Shown one piece after another: positions 38,806-48,024 of a DNA stretch of 64,000 bases (position 1 is its first letter; each line of letters begins with the position of its first letter). The stretch lies in contig NZ_JPIN01000005.1 in the NCBI RefSeq assembly GCF_000753735.1, positions 124,001-188,000 of the forward strand, given 5' to 3'. Origin of the DNA: Pseudidiomarina atlantica (GTDB lineage Bacteria; Pseudomonadota; Gammaproteobacteria; Enterobacterales; Alteromonadaceae). The position numbers and the translations under genes were made by a program. The notes beneath the pieces are model-generated. The model was not told where the DNA came from and ran no database searches. It saw only the letters and a program-made list of their open reading frames with translations.

Positions 38806-39597
38806 GTGCTCATCACAGGCTGGTTATGGTGTTTGGCCGGAGGCGTGATTGCTGGTTTGTTAGCCGGCATGCTGGGCATTGGTGGTGGGCTCGTTATCGT
38901 ACCTTTGCTCATTTATCTTCTGCCAGTGTTAGGGGTACCACCCGAGCTTGTGGTGCAAATGGCGGTCGCCACTAGCTTAGCTACCATCATAATGACCACC
39001 CTAAGTTCAGCGCGTTCACATTATCGGCATGGTCAGATTAGCTGGTTTTGGGTGCGCCGCCTGATTCCTGGCTTGATGGTCGGGGCCATTTTTGGCGCTT
39101 GGCTAGCGACGCAGCTGAAACCGGAGTGGTTGCAGCGAATATTCTCGGTGGTGCTGCTGATACTCGCAGTGCGGATGCTCATTCCGCAGCGTACCGGTGA
39201 GCCACTGACGGACGTTTCAAAACGGCTGATGGGCGTGATTAGTGCTTTTGTTGGAAGTCTCTCAGCGCTCGTCGGCATCGGTGGTGGCTCCTTAACGGTT
39301 CCGATTCTACAGCGTTTGCGTGTTCCCATTCGGCAAGCAATTGCGGTATCCTCGGTGGGCAGTTTAAGTATTGGCATAAGTGCCGTATTGGCATTTATTG
39401 TGCTGGGCCAACGCATGGATAGCCACGGTGGACTCTTTGGTTATGTGCATCTGCAGGCCTGGCTGGCGATATCGATTACCTCGATGCTGTGCGCTCCCTT
39501 GGGTGCGGCATTGACCCAGCGCATTCCCGTGAAAAAACTACAACTTGGTTTTGCCGGCTTTTTGGTGCTGGTAGCGCTTGAATTATTTATAGGATAA
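38806..39597 (+). CDS. Sulfite exporter TauE/SafE family protein
   Basis: A 263-residue membrane protein with about eight helices arranged as two repeats, each with a glycine motif: GIGGGLVIVPLLIYLLP (about residues 25-41) and GIGGGSLTVPILQRL (about 155-170). This is the DUF81/TauE layout. Members export sulfite or related anions, but many have no known substrate. GTG start with AAGGGG upstream. Position between ptsP and lgt is common in related genomes. Confidence 0.88.
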   Translation: MLITGWLWCLAGGVIAGLLAGMLGIGGGLVIVPLLIYLLPVLGVPPELVVQMAVATSLATIIMTTLSSARSHYRHGQISWFWVRRLIPGLMVGAIFGAWLATQLKPEWLQRIFSVVLLILAVRMLIPQRTGEPLTDVSKRLMGVISAFVGSLSALVGIGGGSLTVPILQRLRVPIRQAIAVSSVGSLSIGISAVLAFIVLGQRMDSHGGLFGYVHLQAWLAISITSMLCAPLGAALTQRIPVKKLQLGFAGFLVLVALELFIG

Positions 39598-39600
39598 CCA

Positions 39601-40416
39601 ATGGTTACAGAGTATTTACAGCACCCCACGATTGACCCGATTATTTTTGAGGTAGGGCCACTTGCGCTGCGTTGGTACGGGCTCATGTATCTACTCGGTT
39701 TGGTATTCGCTTATTTTTGGGGTAAGAAGCAAACGCAGATGCCCCACTATGCGGCCGTAGGCTGGACCGAAAAGCGCTTTAGCGATTTATTGTTTTACGC
39801 CTTTATGGGCGTAATCGTTGGCGGCCGGGTCGGCTATGTTGTGTTTTATCAATTCAGCCACTTCATCGATAATCCGCTGTATTTATTTGATATGAGTAGC
39901 GGCGGTATGTCATTTCATGGGGGCTTACTCGGCGTTATTACCGTACTCGCCATTTTCTCTCGTCTGACTAAAATCAAGTTTTTACAAGTGGGCGATTTTG
40001 TCGCACCGTTAGTCCCTATGGGCCTCGGTTTTGGCCGCATTGGCAATTTTATCAATGGCGAATTATGGGGCCGCGTGACCGATGTGCCATGGGCGATGGT
40101 CTTTCCCAATGCAGGGTCGGATCCACGCCATCCGTCGCAACTTTATCAAGCTGCGTTAGAAGGTTTATTGTTGTTTATTGTGCTTGCGTGGTTCAGCCGT
40201 CGCCCGCGACCAGCGGGCGCTGTGGGTGGTTTGTTTTTGATTGGCTACGGTCTAGCTCGCTTTGTCATTGAAAATTATCGAGAGCCTGATGCGCATTTGG
40301 GACTGCTTTGGTTTGGCTGGTCGATGGGGCAGTGGTTATCAGCCCCAATGATTGTGCTCGGCGCCGGACTGATGCTTTGGGCGTACACGCGCAAACCGCA
40401 GGAGCAGCAAGCATGA
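39601..40416 (+). CDS. lgt: Prolipoprotein diacylglyceryl transferase
   Basis: A 271-residue inner-membrane enzyme that moves diacylglyceryl from phosphatidylglycerol to the lipobox Cys of prolipoproteins. The signature [16 protein letters not shown] (about residues 142-157) is intact, with SFHGGLLGV and about seven membrane helices. Lipoprotein substrates in this window include the RND adaptor and the DUF885 protein. It starts 3 bp after the exporter gene, and its stop overlaps the thyA start (ATGA). Confidence 0.97.
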   Translation: MVTEYLQHPTIDPIIFEVGPLALRWYGLMYLLGLVFAYFWGKKQTQMPHYAAVGWTEKRFSDLLFYAFMGVIVGGRVGYVVFYQFSHFIDNPLYLFDMSSGGMSFHGGLLGVITVLAIFSRLTKIKFLQVGDFVAPLVPMGLGFGRIGNFINGELWGRVTDVPWAMVFPNAGSDPRHPSQLYQAALEGLLLFIVLAWFSRRPRPAGAVGGLFLIGYGLARFVIENYREPDAHLGLLWFGWSMGQWLSAPMIVLGAGLMLWAYTRKPQEQQA

Positions 40417-41264
40417 AACAGTACTTAGAGTTATGCCAACGCATCGTTGATGAGGGCGTGTGGGTCACCAATGAACGCACCGGCAAGCGTTGCTTAACCG
40501 TGATCAACGCTGATCTTGAATACGATGTCGCCGGTAATCAGTTCCCGTTGATCACCACTCGTAAAAGCTTTTGGAAAGCCGCTATTGCCGAATTTCTCGG
40601 GTATATCCGCGGTTACGACAACGCCGCTGATTTCCGCAAGCTTGGCGCTAAAACTTGGGATGCCAATGCCAATCTAAACCAAGCATGGCTTGCTAACCCG
40701 CATCGTCGCGGCGCAGACGACATGGGCCGGGTGTATGGAGTGCAAGGCCGACGCTGGGCTAAGCCCGACGGAGGTTTTGTCGATCAACTCCGGAAAATTG
40801 TCGATAACCTCAGTCGTGGCATCGATGATCGCGGTGAAATCATGAGTTTTTACAATCCCGGCGAGTTCCACATGGGCTGCCTGCGCCCATGCATGCACAC
40901 CCACAACTTTTCCTTGTTAGGTGACACCTTGTACCTGACAAGCTACCAACGCTCCTGCGATGTGCCGCTCGGCCTCAATTTTAATCAAGTGCAAGTATTC
41001 ACCTTTTTGGCACTCATGGCGCAAATTACCGGCCACAAGCCCGGCGTTGCGTATCACAAGATAGTGAATGCTCACATCTATGAAGACCAACTGCCACTGA
41101 TGCGTGACGTGCAGCTAAAACGCAAACCCTTCCCAGCACCGCAGCTCGAAATCAACCCAGACATCAAGTCTCTGGAGGACCTAGAAACCTGGGTCACGAT
41201 GGATGATTTTAAGGTGCATAATTATCAGCATCACGAGGCGATTCAATATCCGTTTAGTGTGTGA
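40413..41264 (+). CDS. thyA: Thymidylate synthase
   Basis: A 283-residue enzyme that methylates dUMP to dTMP with methylenetetrahydrofolate. The nucleophile is Cys160 in [29 protein letters not shown] and [11 protein letters not shown] also match the family. The active-site Cys is followed by Met-His, a variant from the usual Pro-Cys-His. The start overlaps the lgt stop codon; a longer in-frame reading overlaps lgt and is rejected. Works with folA, also in the window. Confidence 0.96.
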   Translation: MKQYLELCQRIVDEGVWVTNERTGKRCLTVINADLEYDVAGNQFPLITTRKSFWKAAIAEFLGYIRGYDNAADFRKLGAKTWDANANLNQAWLANPHRRGADDMGRVYGVQGRRWAKPDGGFVDQLRKIVDNLSRGIDDRGEIMSFYNPGEFHMGCLRPCMHTHNFSLLGDTLYLTSYQRSCDVPLGLNFNQVQVFTFLALMAQITGHKPGVAYHKIVNAHIYEDQLPLMRDVQLKRKPFPAPQLEINPDIKSLEDLETWVTMDDFKVHNYQHHEAIQYPFSV

Positions 41265-41276
41265 CCACGCCGAGGG

Positions 41277-41635
41277 TCGTTATTCGTTAGTCGTTAGTCG
41301 TCATTCGTTAGGGTGAGGATGAGGCGCCTTCATTTGGATAGAAGCATACGCTCGCATTTGTTTAAGGTTAAATAAATTAGATCTTAAAACTCTAAATATT
41401 GCTTAAAGTTCATTATTTTATATTTTGTGGGGATTCTTTGACTTTGTTTAAATCGATTCTATACTTCATCTAAGTCAATAAAATAAGACATAAAATGATA
41501 TTTTGATTTTAAAGTCACATGAAGTGAACCTTAAACACATTGTCGTGTGGCCTCACCCTAACGACTAACGACTAACGACTAACGACTAACGACTAACGAC
41601 TAACGACTAACGACTAACGACTAACGACTAACGAA
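41277..41635. repeat. Heptamer inverted-array element, copy 7 (long copy with 10 perfect TAACGAC units)
   Basis: The left arm (41277-41311) has five units of TCGTTAN type. The right arm (41559-41628) has ten exact head-to-tail copies of TAACGAC plus one variant unit (to 41635). The two arms meet GGTGAGG and CCTCACCC ends. The 240 bp between them are AT-rich and contain the candidate hipBA promoter. The array ends 8 bp before the hipB start codon. This explains the whole 379-bp gap between thyA and hipB. Confidence 0.9.
41438..41465 (+). promoter_or_regulatory. Candidate hipBA promoter inside repeat copy 7
   Basis: TTGACT (41438-41443), a 16-bp spacer, then TATACT (41460-41465). The leader would be about 170 nt and would carry the ten-unit heptamer array. 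AT-rich half-palindromes around it (for example TTAAGGTTAAATAAATTAG near 41364) may be repressor sites; this is inference. Confidence 0.5.
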
Positions 41636-41643
41636 CAGCGAAC

Positions 41644-41988
41644 ATGCAACTAGACCACCTCACTCCTGCAGCACTCAGTGCCGAGCTCGGCGAACGACTC
41701 AAACAGACTCGGCTGAACGTCAACATCACCCAAGCCGAGTTGGCGCAGCGCGCCGGTGTCAGCCGTAACATTGTGATGAATGCCGAAAAAGGCCAAGCGC
41801 AACTCGAGAATTTCGTCGCCTTGTTACTGGCGTTAGGAGTTGCGCATCAACTCGATAACTTTTTGGCTAAGCCGCAGCTGTCGCCCCTGCAATTACGTAA
41901 ACTGCAGGGAAAACAACGTGAGCGCGCCACTGGGAGTCGCGTTGAAGAGGTCAAAGGCGGATCGCAGAAGGATACTGACCCATGGTAA
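41644..41988 (+). CDS. hipB: HipB-like antitoxin (XRE-family helix-turn-helix)
   Basis: A 114-residue protein with a Cro/C1-type helix-turn-helix at about residues 14-70 (RLKQTRLNVNITQAELAQRA; VSRNIVMNAEKGQ). The C-terminal part is basic and probably flexible. Antitoxins of this type bind HipA and repress their own operon. The ATG has no purine-rich ribosome site: the sequence before it is the end of the heptamer array. Its last 7 bp overlap hipA. Confidence 0.87.
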   Translation: MQLDHLTPAALSAELGERLKQTRLNVNITQAELAQRAGVSRNIVMNAEKGQAQLENFVALLLALGVAHQLDNFLAKPQLSPLQLRKLQGKQRERATGSRVEEVKGGSQKDTDPW

Positions 41989-43310
41989 TGGAAGTGATTG
42001 GTGTCTGGTATCAGGACCAGGAGGTCGGAGCCCTGAGCTTTGATACCGAACAAGGCTTTGGAGCTTTTGAGTACACACCTGAGTTTATCCGCTCGGGTAT
42101 CGAGCTGGCGCCTCTCACCATGCCCCTTACCACGCCTCGACAACAACGTATTTATAGTTTTCCCGAACTGCAAGGAACGACATTTCATGGTTTGCCGGGG
42201 CTGGTGGCCGATGCGCTACCGGATGATTTTGGTAATGCCGTGTTGAATGCTTGGGTTTCGAGTCGCGGTTTGCAGCCGGCCGATATCACTCCACTGCAAC
42301 GGCTACAGTATATCGGTAAGCGCGGCATGGGAGCGTTGGAATTTCGACCCGCAACCCGTGTGCGAGGCTTCGAAGCGCTGCAACAGGTGAGCATTAACGA
42401 GCTGACAGCTATTGCTCAAGATGTGCTTGATCACCGTGCTCAGTTTCAGCAAAACTTACCGAGCAATGCACGCGAAGATGGTGAAGCCATGTTGGCGTTG
42501 TTGTCGGTCGGCACCAGTGCGGGTGGGGCGAGGCCGAAGGCGGTACTCGCGTTAAATGCTGACTTCACCCAAGTGTACTCGGGGCAAACCGATGCGCCAG
42601 ATGGTTTTCGTCACTATTTAATGAAATTCGATGGCGTGGTAGAACGCAGCTCTGGGCAGGAGACGTTTGGTGATCCGCAAGGTTTTGGCGCGATGGAGTA
42701 CGTTTACTATCTGCTTGCGCAGCAATGCGGCATCGACATGATGCCAAGCCATTTGTTGGCAGAGGGCGACCGCCGCCATTTTCTGACGCAACGCTTCGAC
42801 CGCGATGGTAACCACAAAATTCATACGCAAACCCTCAACGGGATTGCCCATGTGGATTACAAAAAGCCGGGAAGCTTTTCTTACAGTGAACTGTTTGCCG
42901 TTGCGCGCCGCTTGGGCCTGCGTGCTCCTGAGGCGGAACAATTGATGCGCCGCATGCTGTTTAATATTGTGGCGCGCAATCACGACGACCACGCGAAAAA
43001 TTTTGCCTTCCAGCTTCGCGCTGATCGTTGGCAACTCGCCCCGGCCTACGATGTTGCATATAGCTATAAGCCCGGCAGTAAATGGGTGAATCAACACTGG
43101 ATGCAACTTAACGGCAAGCGCGAAAACTTCACGCGCGATGACATTTACACGCTGGAAAAGGTCAGTCCGTTATTTACGCGCCGCAAACTTGATGAAATGC
43201 TCGAGCAAACGCTAGATGCTGTCAGTCAGTGGCCGCAATTGGCACACGAACATGAGGTTCCGCAGCTCCTGATCGACGAAATTGCCAAGCATCAGCGACT
43301 CGACCTTTAA
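41982..43310 (+). CDS. hipA: HipA-like serine/threonine kinase toxin
   Basis: A 442-residue kinase, the usual HipA length. An N-terminal subdomain (YQDQEVGALSFDTEQGFGAF) is followed by the loop SVGTSAGGARPKAVLAL and the catalytic segment ARNHDDHAKNFAFQL (His334, Asp335, Asp336), with PAYDVAYSYKPG as the metal-binding segment. Such toxins phosphorylate a translation factor (glutamyl-tRNA synthetase for E. coli HipA) and cause growth arrest. It overlaps the antitoxin gene by 7 bp, the standard arrangement. Confidence 0.92.
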   Translation: MVMEVIGVWYQDQEVGALSFDTEQGFGAFEYTPEFIRSGIELAPLTMPLTTPRQQRIYSFPELQGTTFHGLPGLVADALPDDFGNAVLNAWVSSRGLQPADITPLQRLQYIGKRGMGALEFRPATRVRGFEALQQVSINELTAIAQDVLDHRAQFQQNLPSNAREDGEAMLALLSVGTSAGGARPKAVLALNADFTQVYSGQTDAPDGFRHYLMKFDGVVERSSGQETFGDPQGFGAMEYVYYLLAQQCGIDMMPSHLLAEGDRRHFLTQRFDRDGNHKIHTQTLNGIAHVDYKKPGSFSYSELFAVARRLGLRAPEAEQLMRRMLFNIVARNHDDHAKNFAFQLRADRWQLAPAYDVAYSYKPGSKWVNQHWMQLNGKRENFTRDDIYTLEKVSPLFTRRKLDEMLEQTLDAVSQWPQLAHEHEVPQLLIDEIAKHQRLDL

Positions 43311-43334
43311 GCAGAAGGTGGTAAAATCCCCCGC

Positions 43335-44105
43335 ATGACAACCAAGCAAAGATTCTCAGGCGTTGAGCGTGTTTATGGACACGCGCAAGCCACGCAATTT
43401 CGTCAACATCATGTCGCCGTCGTTGGCCTTGGTGGGGTTGGCTCGTGGGCGGTGGAAGCGTTAGCGCGCTCGGGTATCGGCGGTATCACCTTGATTGATT
43501 TAGATGATGTGTGCGTGACCAACATCAACCGTCAATTACCGGCCCTGAGCAGCACCGTTGGGCAATTGAAAACTGAAGTGTTAGCGGCCCGCGTGCGTGA
43601 CATTAACCCCGACTGTGAAGTACGAGTGATTGATGATTTTCTGTCAGCCGAAAACCTAAGCGAGTATTTAGGTGGGCCGGTCACTGCAGTGCTTGATGCC
43701 ATTGATAGTGTTAGCGTCAAAGCGGCGCTGATTGCCTGGTGCAAACGGCGCAAATTGCCACTGGTTACTTGTGGCGGTGCCGGTGGTCAAGTCGACCCTA
43801 GCAAAGTAACGTCGGCAGATCTTGCTAAAGCGACGCAAGATCCGCTGTTAGCGAAAGTCCGCTCGATGCTGCGCCGCGATTACAACTTTTCTCGCAATCC
43901 AGCACGCAGTTTTGGCGTACGTGCAGTGTATTCAACGGAGCAGTTACGCTACCCACAGGCCGATGGCTCATGGACACACGCCAAACCTGGTGCCGGTAGT
44001 ATGCGTATGGATTGTGCCACCGGATTTGGTGCCGCGATGCCAGTCACCTGCACCTTCGCCATGCATGCCACCGCGCTGCTACTGGAAAAACTAGGTGCGA
44101 ACTAA
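43335..44105 (+). CDS. tcdA: tRNA threonylcarbamoyladenosine dehydratase
   Basis: A 256-residue E1-like enzyme (also called CsdL) that uses ATP to cyclise t6A37 in tRNA to ct6A. The nucleotide-binding loop is VVGLGGVGSWAVEALARSG (about residues 30-48), followed by LIDLDDVCVTNINRQLPAL. In other bacteria it works with the CsdA-CsdE sulfur-transfer pair. A csdE-like gene lies 1.5 kb away on the opposite strand, so the usual csd neighbourhood is present but interrupted. Confidence 0.95.
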   Translation: MTTKQRFSGVERVYGHAQATQFRQHHVAVVGLGGVGSWAVEALARSGIGGITLIDLDDVCVTNINRQLPALSSTVGQLKTEVLAARVRDINPDCEVRVIDDFLSAENLSEYLGGPVTAVLDAIDSVSVKAALIAWCKRRKLPLVTCGGAGGQVDPSKVTSADLAKATQDPLLAKVRSMLRRDYNFSRNPARSFGVRAVYSTEQLRYPQADGSWTHAKPGAGSMRMDCATGFGAAMPVTCTFAMHATALLLEKLGAN

Positions 44106-44211
44106 GCGTAATAAGGTGTTTAGCTCGCTGTTCTGACGCACGCCGAATTATTGTTTTGCGCGAATCCCTATGCTATGTTTTTTAACATGTTTTAGTCGGC
44201 GAGGGGGCTTT

Positions 44212-44418
44212 ATGGAAATGATAAACAGAAAGCTCTACCCTGAGTTAGACCTCTTATTGTGGGACATGCATAACACCTACGTTGAGCCAGAGACTGCCTT
44301 TAGAATTTATGAAGAGCGCTGGCGGTATGTCGACAAAACCAAGATCAGCGAAAGCGAAGAGCGCCTCATTGCCGATTTAGTTAAAGATTTTGGGGGTGGC
44401 ATTTTTATGCCAGCATAA
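44212..44418 (+). CDS. Small protein paired with the AbiEii-like toxin, putative antitoxin
   Basis: A 68-residue protein starting MEMINRKLYPELDLLLWDMH after GAGGGGG. It is acidic and helical (SESEERLIADLVKDFGGG) with no DNA-binding motif that I can name. An in-frame start 14 codons upstream is rejected because this ATG has the better ribosome site. It ends 6 bp before the nucleotidyltransferase-like toxin gene, and size and position fit an antitoxin. I do not recognise the sequence itself. Confidence 0.65.
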   Translation: MEMINRKLYPELDLLLWDMHNTYVEPETAFRIYEERWRYVDKTKISESEERLIADLVKDFGGGIFMPA

Positions 44419-44424
44419 CCGCAA

Positions 44425-45129
44425 ATGACAAAATACCAAGTGCAGCGTCATCAAATAATAGAGTCAGCGTTAACTAATTTTAACGCTGACTTTTTTTGCA
44501 CTCACCAAATAGCTTTTGGTGGCGGTACGCGCATCGCGCTCGAACTTGATGAGTATCGAGAATCGACCGACATCGACTTCTTCTGTCCAAATCCACAGGC
44601 CTATCGAGCCGTCCGCGAAACGATTACCAACCTGCAGTTGAACAATTTGGTAAAAACTGAATTTACCTATCTGCGTGAGATAAGAGCTGACCGGTATGCA
44701 GTGCGTACCGTAATTCAACAAAGTGGAGAAAATATAAAACTAGAGTTCATTAATTTTACCGGTTATCAACTCAGCATCGATAATGACAAAGCTAAATTTC
44801 CAATGCCTTTTTTGGATCGGACATCGTGTTTTTATACCAAATTGTTAGCCAACTGCGATCGTAAGTTTACTGAACCCTACAAAGATATTTTCGATTTACT
44901 CGCGATGTATAAAGCGTGGGGCAATATTCCTCACGACAGTATTGTGTTAGCGGAACAGATTTATGGTGAAAAAACTGTCCTCCCGAGTTTAAAAGGCGCA
45001 CTCTTGGATCTTTTAAAACATCCGCAAAAATATTTGTCTGCGGCGCAGAATATTCAAATGAAAGCGCAATGGGCAGATGACCTCATTCATCGCCAAGCCG
45101 CTAAATTGTTGCAAGAGCTAAACTTGTAA
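44425..45129 (+). CDS. Nucleotidyltransferase-type toxin, AbiEii/AbiGii family
   Basis: A 234-residue protein with the minimal nucleotidyltransferase motif: AFGGGTRIALELDEYRESTD (Gly32-Gly34 and the Asp49/Asp51 metal pair in STDIDFF), then a Lys-rich segment and LLANCDRKFTEPYKDIFDLL, typical of the family. AbiEii and MenT toxins add nucleotides to tRNA or other targets, and AbiE is known in phage defence. Paired with the small gene just upstream. Target and role here are unknown. Confidence 0.82.
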   Translation: MTKYQVQRHQIIESALTNFNADFFCTHQIAFGGGTRIALELDEYRESTDIDFFCPNPQAYRAVRETITNLQLNNLVKTEFTYLREIRADRYAVRTVIQQSGENIKLEFINFTGYQLSIDNDKAKFPMPFLDRTSCFYTKLLANCDRKFTEPYKDIFDLLAMYKAWGNIPHDSIVLAEQIYGEKTVLPSLKGALLDLLKHPQKYLSAAQNIQMKAQWADDLIHRQAAKLLQELNL

Positions 45130-45156
45130 ATAAAGTGTGAGATACACGGAGCTCGA

Positions 45157-45657
45157 ATGAATTTGTTTATGTTTTACATTGGCGGTTCGGCGCCGCATGC
45201 AAACATTGAAGTGCATGATGTGCGTTTCGTTGCTGGTGATTCGGTGGAGGCTTGCTATCCGGCGCTGCGCAAGTATTGGTATGGCACGCTCAAGGGCTTG
45301 CACTTAGATAGCTACGTGCGGTTGCATCACGTTGACGGCTATCGCATCGAGCTCAAACAAGAGCCGAGTGAGCAGGCCGAAAAGCTATGGTTTGTGAACT
45401 TTGGCGGTTACTACCCAGGGCGCCTCGCTGAATTTCACGATTTCACTCTAGTAGTGGCGAAATCAGCCGATGAAGCCAAGCGGGTCGGCTATCAGCGACT
45501 ACTGACCGACAGCGTCGAGCAACATAAAGACGACCTGTACGACGTGGATAATTGTCTGAATGTTGATCTACTCGAAGGCTGGCACGTTCACTTAGTCAAA
45601 GATGGCGAGCAGCAGGCGCTTGAACCTGACTGGTCTGGTTACGAAGTCATTGCCTGA
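45157..45657 (+). CDS. DUF1543 domain protein
   Basis: A 166-residue soluble protein. The opening NLFMFYIGGSAPHANIEVHD and the repeated internal pattern (VNFGGYYPGRLAEFHDFTLVV) match DUF1543, where the domain occurs twice. Function unknown. A GGAG site precedes the ATG. Its last 19 bp overlap the 3' end of the csdE-like gene on the other strand. Confidence 0.8.
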   Translation: MNLFMFYIGGSAPHANIEVHDVRFVAGDSVEACYPALRKYWYGTLKGLHLDSYVRLHHVDGYRIELKQEPSEQAEKLWFVNFGGYYPGRLAEFHDFTLVVAKSADEAKRVGYQRLLTDSVEQHKDDLYDVDNCLNVDLLEGWHVHLVKDGEQQALEPDWSGYEVIA

Positions 45658-46052
45658 GCTTGAATTGCCGCAACCACAGCACGCAAGCCGTTGCGGCGCG
45701 AGACACTGACCATATCTTGCAAGCCCAAAGCCGCCAACAAGGCGTCTAAATCGAACGCGTTCACTTGCGCTGGCGTCGCACCATGCAGCGCCTGATAGAT
45801 AAGCGCGAGCAAACCTTTCACCACCCGTGATGCTGAATCTAACTGCAATTGCATTTGCTTCTGCTGCCAACTGCACACCAGCCAGACTTGCGCTTCGCAG
45901 CCATGCACTTCATTAGCAGGCACCCGCAACGCGTCGGCAAATGCAGGTAAATTAGCCGCTTGCGCAATCACAAATTTGAGCCGCTGCGGTTGTGCTTGCG
46001 CTGCTGTTTGCAAGGCTAAAAGATCAGATTCGTTTAATTTTCCGTACACCAT
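45639..46052 (-). CDS. csdE: SufE/CsdE-family sulfur acceptor protein
   Basis: A 137-residue protein whose acceptor Cys52 lies in VHGCEAQVWLVC, the key motif of SufE and CsdE. It would take sulfur as persulfide from a cysteine desulfurase and pass it on. The start at 46052 gives a normal SufE N-terminus; an upstream extension in the same frame would run into the etfB control region and is rejected. Proximity to tcdA suggests CsdE over SufE. No cysteine desulfurase gene is nearby. Confidence 0.85.
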   Translation of the reverse strand: MVYGKLNESDLLALQTAAQAQPQRLKFVIAQAANLPAFADALRVPANEVHGCEAQVWLVCSWQQKQMQLQLDSASRVVKGLLALIYQALHGATPAQVNAFDLDALLAALGLQDMVSVSRRNGLRAVVAAIQAQAMTS

Positions 46053-46182
46053 ACTATTCGACAAGTTTGCGCTAGCGCAGGTTGAAAGGTGCGCGAATAG
46101 TATCATTTTTGCCGCGAAAAATGTTAATCTTGAGCAGTCTACGAATGAACATGAATCCAATTGAATAAACAGGAACGACAAC

Positions 46183-46932
46183 ATGAAAGTATTAGTGGCG
46201 GTCAAACGCGTCATTGATTACAACGTGAAGGTACGCGTAAAAGCGGACCAATCTGACGTTGACTTGGCCAATGTAAAGATGGCTTTGAACCCGTTCTGTG
46301 AAATCGCAGTCGAGGAAGCCGTACGACTCAAAGAAAAAGGCATCGCCGAAGAAGTGGTGGTGGTCTCTATCGGTCCACAAGCGGTGCAAGAGCAGTTACG
46401 TACAGCCTTGGCGCTTGGTGCCGACCGTGCAATTCAAGTCGAAACCGACAGCATGCCTGATTCACTGGCGGTAGCGAAATTGCTTAAAGGTGTGGTGGAG
46501 AAAGAACAGCCACAGCTGGTCATCTTGGGTAAACAGTCGATTGATTCTGACAACAATCAGACCGGTCAGATGCTGGGTGCCTTAACAGGCATGCCACAAG
46601 GTACCTTCGCGTCGAAAGTTGATGTTGCTGATGGCAGCGTAAGCGTGACCCGTGAAGTCGACGGTGGTTTGCAAACTGTTAAGCTGAGTCTGCCGGCAAT
46701 CGTGACTACTGACTTGCGCTTGAATGAGCCACGCTATGCGTCACTGCCGAACATCATGAAGGCGAAGCGTAAGCCACTTGATGTGACCAACCCAGAAGAA
46801 TTAGGTGTGAGCGTTACCCGTACCGTGAAATTGCTGAAAGTTGAGCCGCCAGCAGAACGTAGTGCAGGCGTGAAAGTGGCTGACGTTGCGGAATTGGTCG
46901 ATAAATTGAAGAACGAGGCAAAAGTATTATGA
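46183..46932 (+). CDS. etfB: Electron transfer flavoprotein, beta subunit
   Basis: A 249-residue subunit that, with EtfA, accepts electrons from acyl-CoA and other dehydrogenases and hands them to ETF-ubiquinone oxidoreductase. [38 protein letters not shown] and [20 protein letters not shown] (AMP/FAD-binding region) are characteristic. Overlaps etfA by ATGA. Confidence 0.97.
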   Translation: MKVLVAVKRVIDYNVKVRVKADQSDVDLANVKMALNPFCEIAVEEAVRLKEKGIAEEVVVVSIGPQAVQEQLRTALALGADRAIQVETDSMPDSLAVAKLLKGVVEKEQPQLVILGKQSIDSDNNQTGQMLGALTGMPQGTFASKVDVADGSVSVTREVDGGLQTVKLSLPAIVTTDLRLNEPRYASLPNIMKAKRKPLDVTNPEELGVSVTRTVKLLKVEPPAERSAGVKVADVAELVDKLKNEAKVL

Positions 46933-47858
46933 GCATTTTAGTCATTGCCGAACACGACAATCATGAATTGAATCCAGCAACGTTGAAAACCCTAGCTGCT
47001 GCGCAAGCAATTGGTGGCGACATCGATGTACTGGTTGCAGGTGAAAACTGCCAAGCGGTTGCAGACGCAGTTGCTAAAGTCGCAGGCGTCAGTAAAGTTC
47101 GCTTGGCGGACAATGCGGCTTACGGCCACTTTCTTGCTGAGAACCTCGGCGAGTTGGTTGCTGAACTAGGAAAAGACTACGGTCATATCTTGGCACCAGC
47201 GACCACCACCGGTAAGAACTTTATGCCGCGTGTTGCAGCCTTACTCGATGTTGCGCAGATTTCCGATATCTTGTCGGTTGAAAGTGCAGACACCTTTAAG
47301 CGTCCAATCTACGCGGGTAACGCAATCGCTACTGTGCAGTCTGAAGACGCAATCAAAGTTATCACTGTGCGTGCCACTGCATTTGATGCGGTTGCTGCCG
47401 AGGGTGGTAGCGCGAGCATTGAAACTGTCGATACTGTGTTCAGTAACGACAAAGCTGAGTTCGTTGGTGAAGAGCTGGCGCAATCAGAGCGTCCTGACCT
47501 GACAGCTGCGAGCGTGGTCATTTCAGGTGGCCGCGGTATGCAAAATGGTGAGAACTTTCATCTGCTTGAAAAAGTTGCCGATAAGCTTGGCGCAGCCGTG
47601 GGTGCCTCTCGTGCTGCGGTTGATGCTGGCTTCGTACCGAACGATATGCAAGTCGGTCAAACCGGTAAAATTGTTGCGCCTGAACTCTATATCGCAGTCG
47701 GTATTAGCGGTGCAATTCAGCACTTGGCGGGGATGAAAGACTCGAAAGTCATCGTCGCTATCAACAAAGACGAAGAAGCACCGATCTTCCAAGTGGCTGA
47801 CTACGGTTTAGTCGCCGATTTGTTTGACGTGCTGCCGGAGCTCGAGCAAGCGCTGTAA
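46929..47858 (+). CDS. etfA: Electron transfer flavoprotein, alpha subunit
   Basis: A 309-residue subunit that holds the FAD. The C-terminal FAD domain is clear: [35 protein letters not shown] and [16 protein letters not shown]. Length is normal. Second gene of the etfBA operon, followed by a strong terminator. The function points to fatty-acid or amino-acid oxidation by dehydrogenases encoded elsewhere. Confidence 0.97.
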   Translation: MSILVIAEHDNHELNPATLKTLAAAQAIGGDIDVLVAGENCQAVADAVAKVAGVSKVRLADNAAYGHFLAENLGELVAELGKDYGHILAPATTTGKNFMPRVAALLDVAQISDILSVESADTFKRPIYAGNAIATVQSEDAIKVITVRATAFDAVAAEGGSASIETVDTVFSNDKAEFVGEELAQSERPDLTAASVVISGGRGMQNGENFHLLEKVADKLGAAVGASRAAVDAGFVPNDMQVGQTGKIVAPELYIAVGISGAIQHLAGMKDSKVIVAINKDEEAPIFQVADYGLVADLFDVLPELEQAL

Positions 47859-47883
47859 GCATTTCGTTTTCAAGTATGAATGT

Positions 47884-47911
47884 AAAGCCCGCACTTTTTG
47901 CGGGCTTTTTT
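47884..47911 (+). terminator. Intrinsic terminator of etfBA
   Basis: A 10-bp stem AAAGCCCGCA (47884-47893) with TGCGGGCTTT (47899-47908) and a 5-nt loop, then a T run. Confidence 0.92.
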
Positions 47912-47948
47912 AATCCAAAATCAACAAAAAAATAAAACGATAGAATGG

Positions 47949-47977
47949 TTGTTAAAGCGTCAGGGGTAAACTATTTT
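47949..47977 (+). promoter_or_regulatory. Candidate promoter of secreted paralog 1
   Basis: TTGTTA (47949-47954), 17 bp, TATTTT (47972-47977); leader of about 40 nt before the ATG at 48025. Position just after the etfBA terminator fits a separate transcription unit. Confidence 0.4.
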
Positions 47978-48024
47978 GAGTAAGTCGAAGTCATCAGCGA
48001 CCTATCAAATGGAGAACAACAACT

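Noticed and set aside
41559-41635. Short CRISPR-like array
   Set aside because: The repeats are 7 bp, strictly head to tail with no unique spacers, and no cas genes are nearby. It is a tandem repeat arm of the heptamer element.
46053-46214. Longer N-terminus for the csdE-like protein, starting in the etfB leader
   Set aside because: The added 54 residues are unlike SufE/CsdE and would overlap the etfB start; the ATG at 46052 gives the family-length protein.
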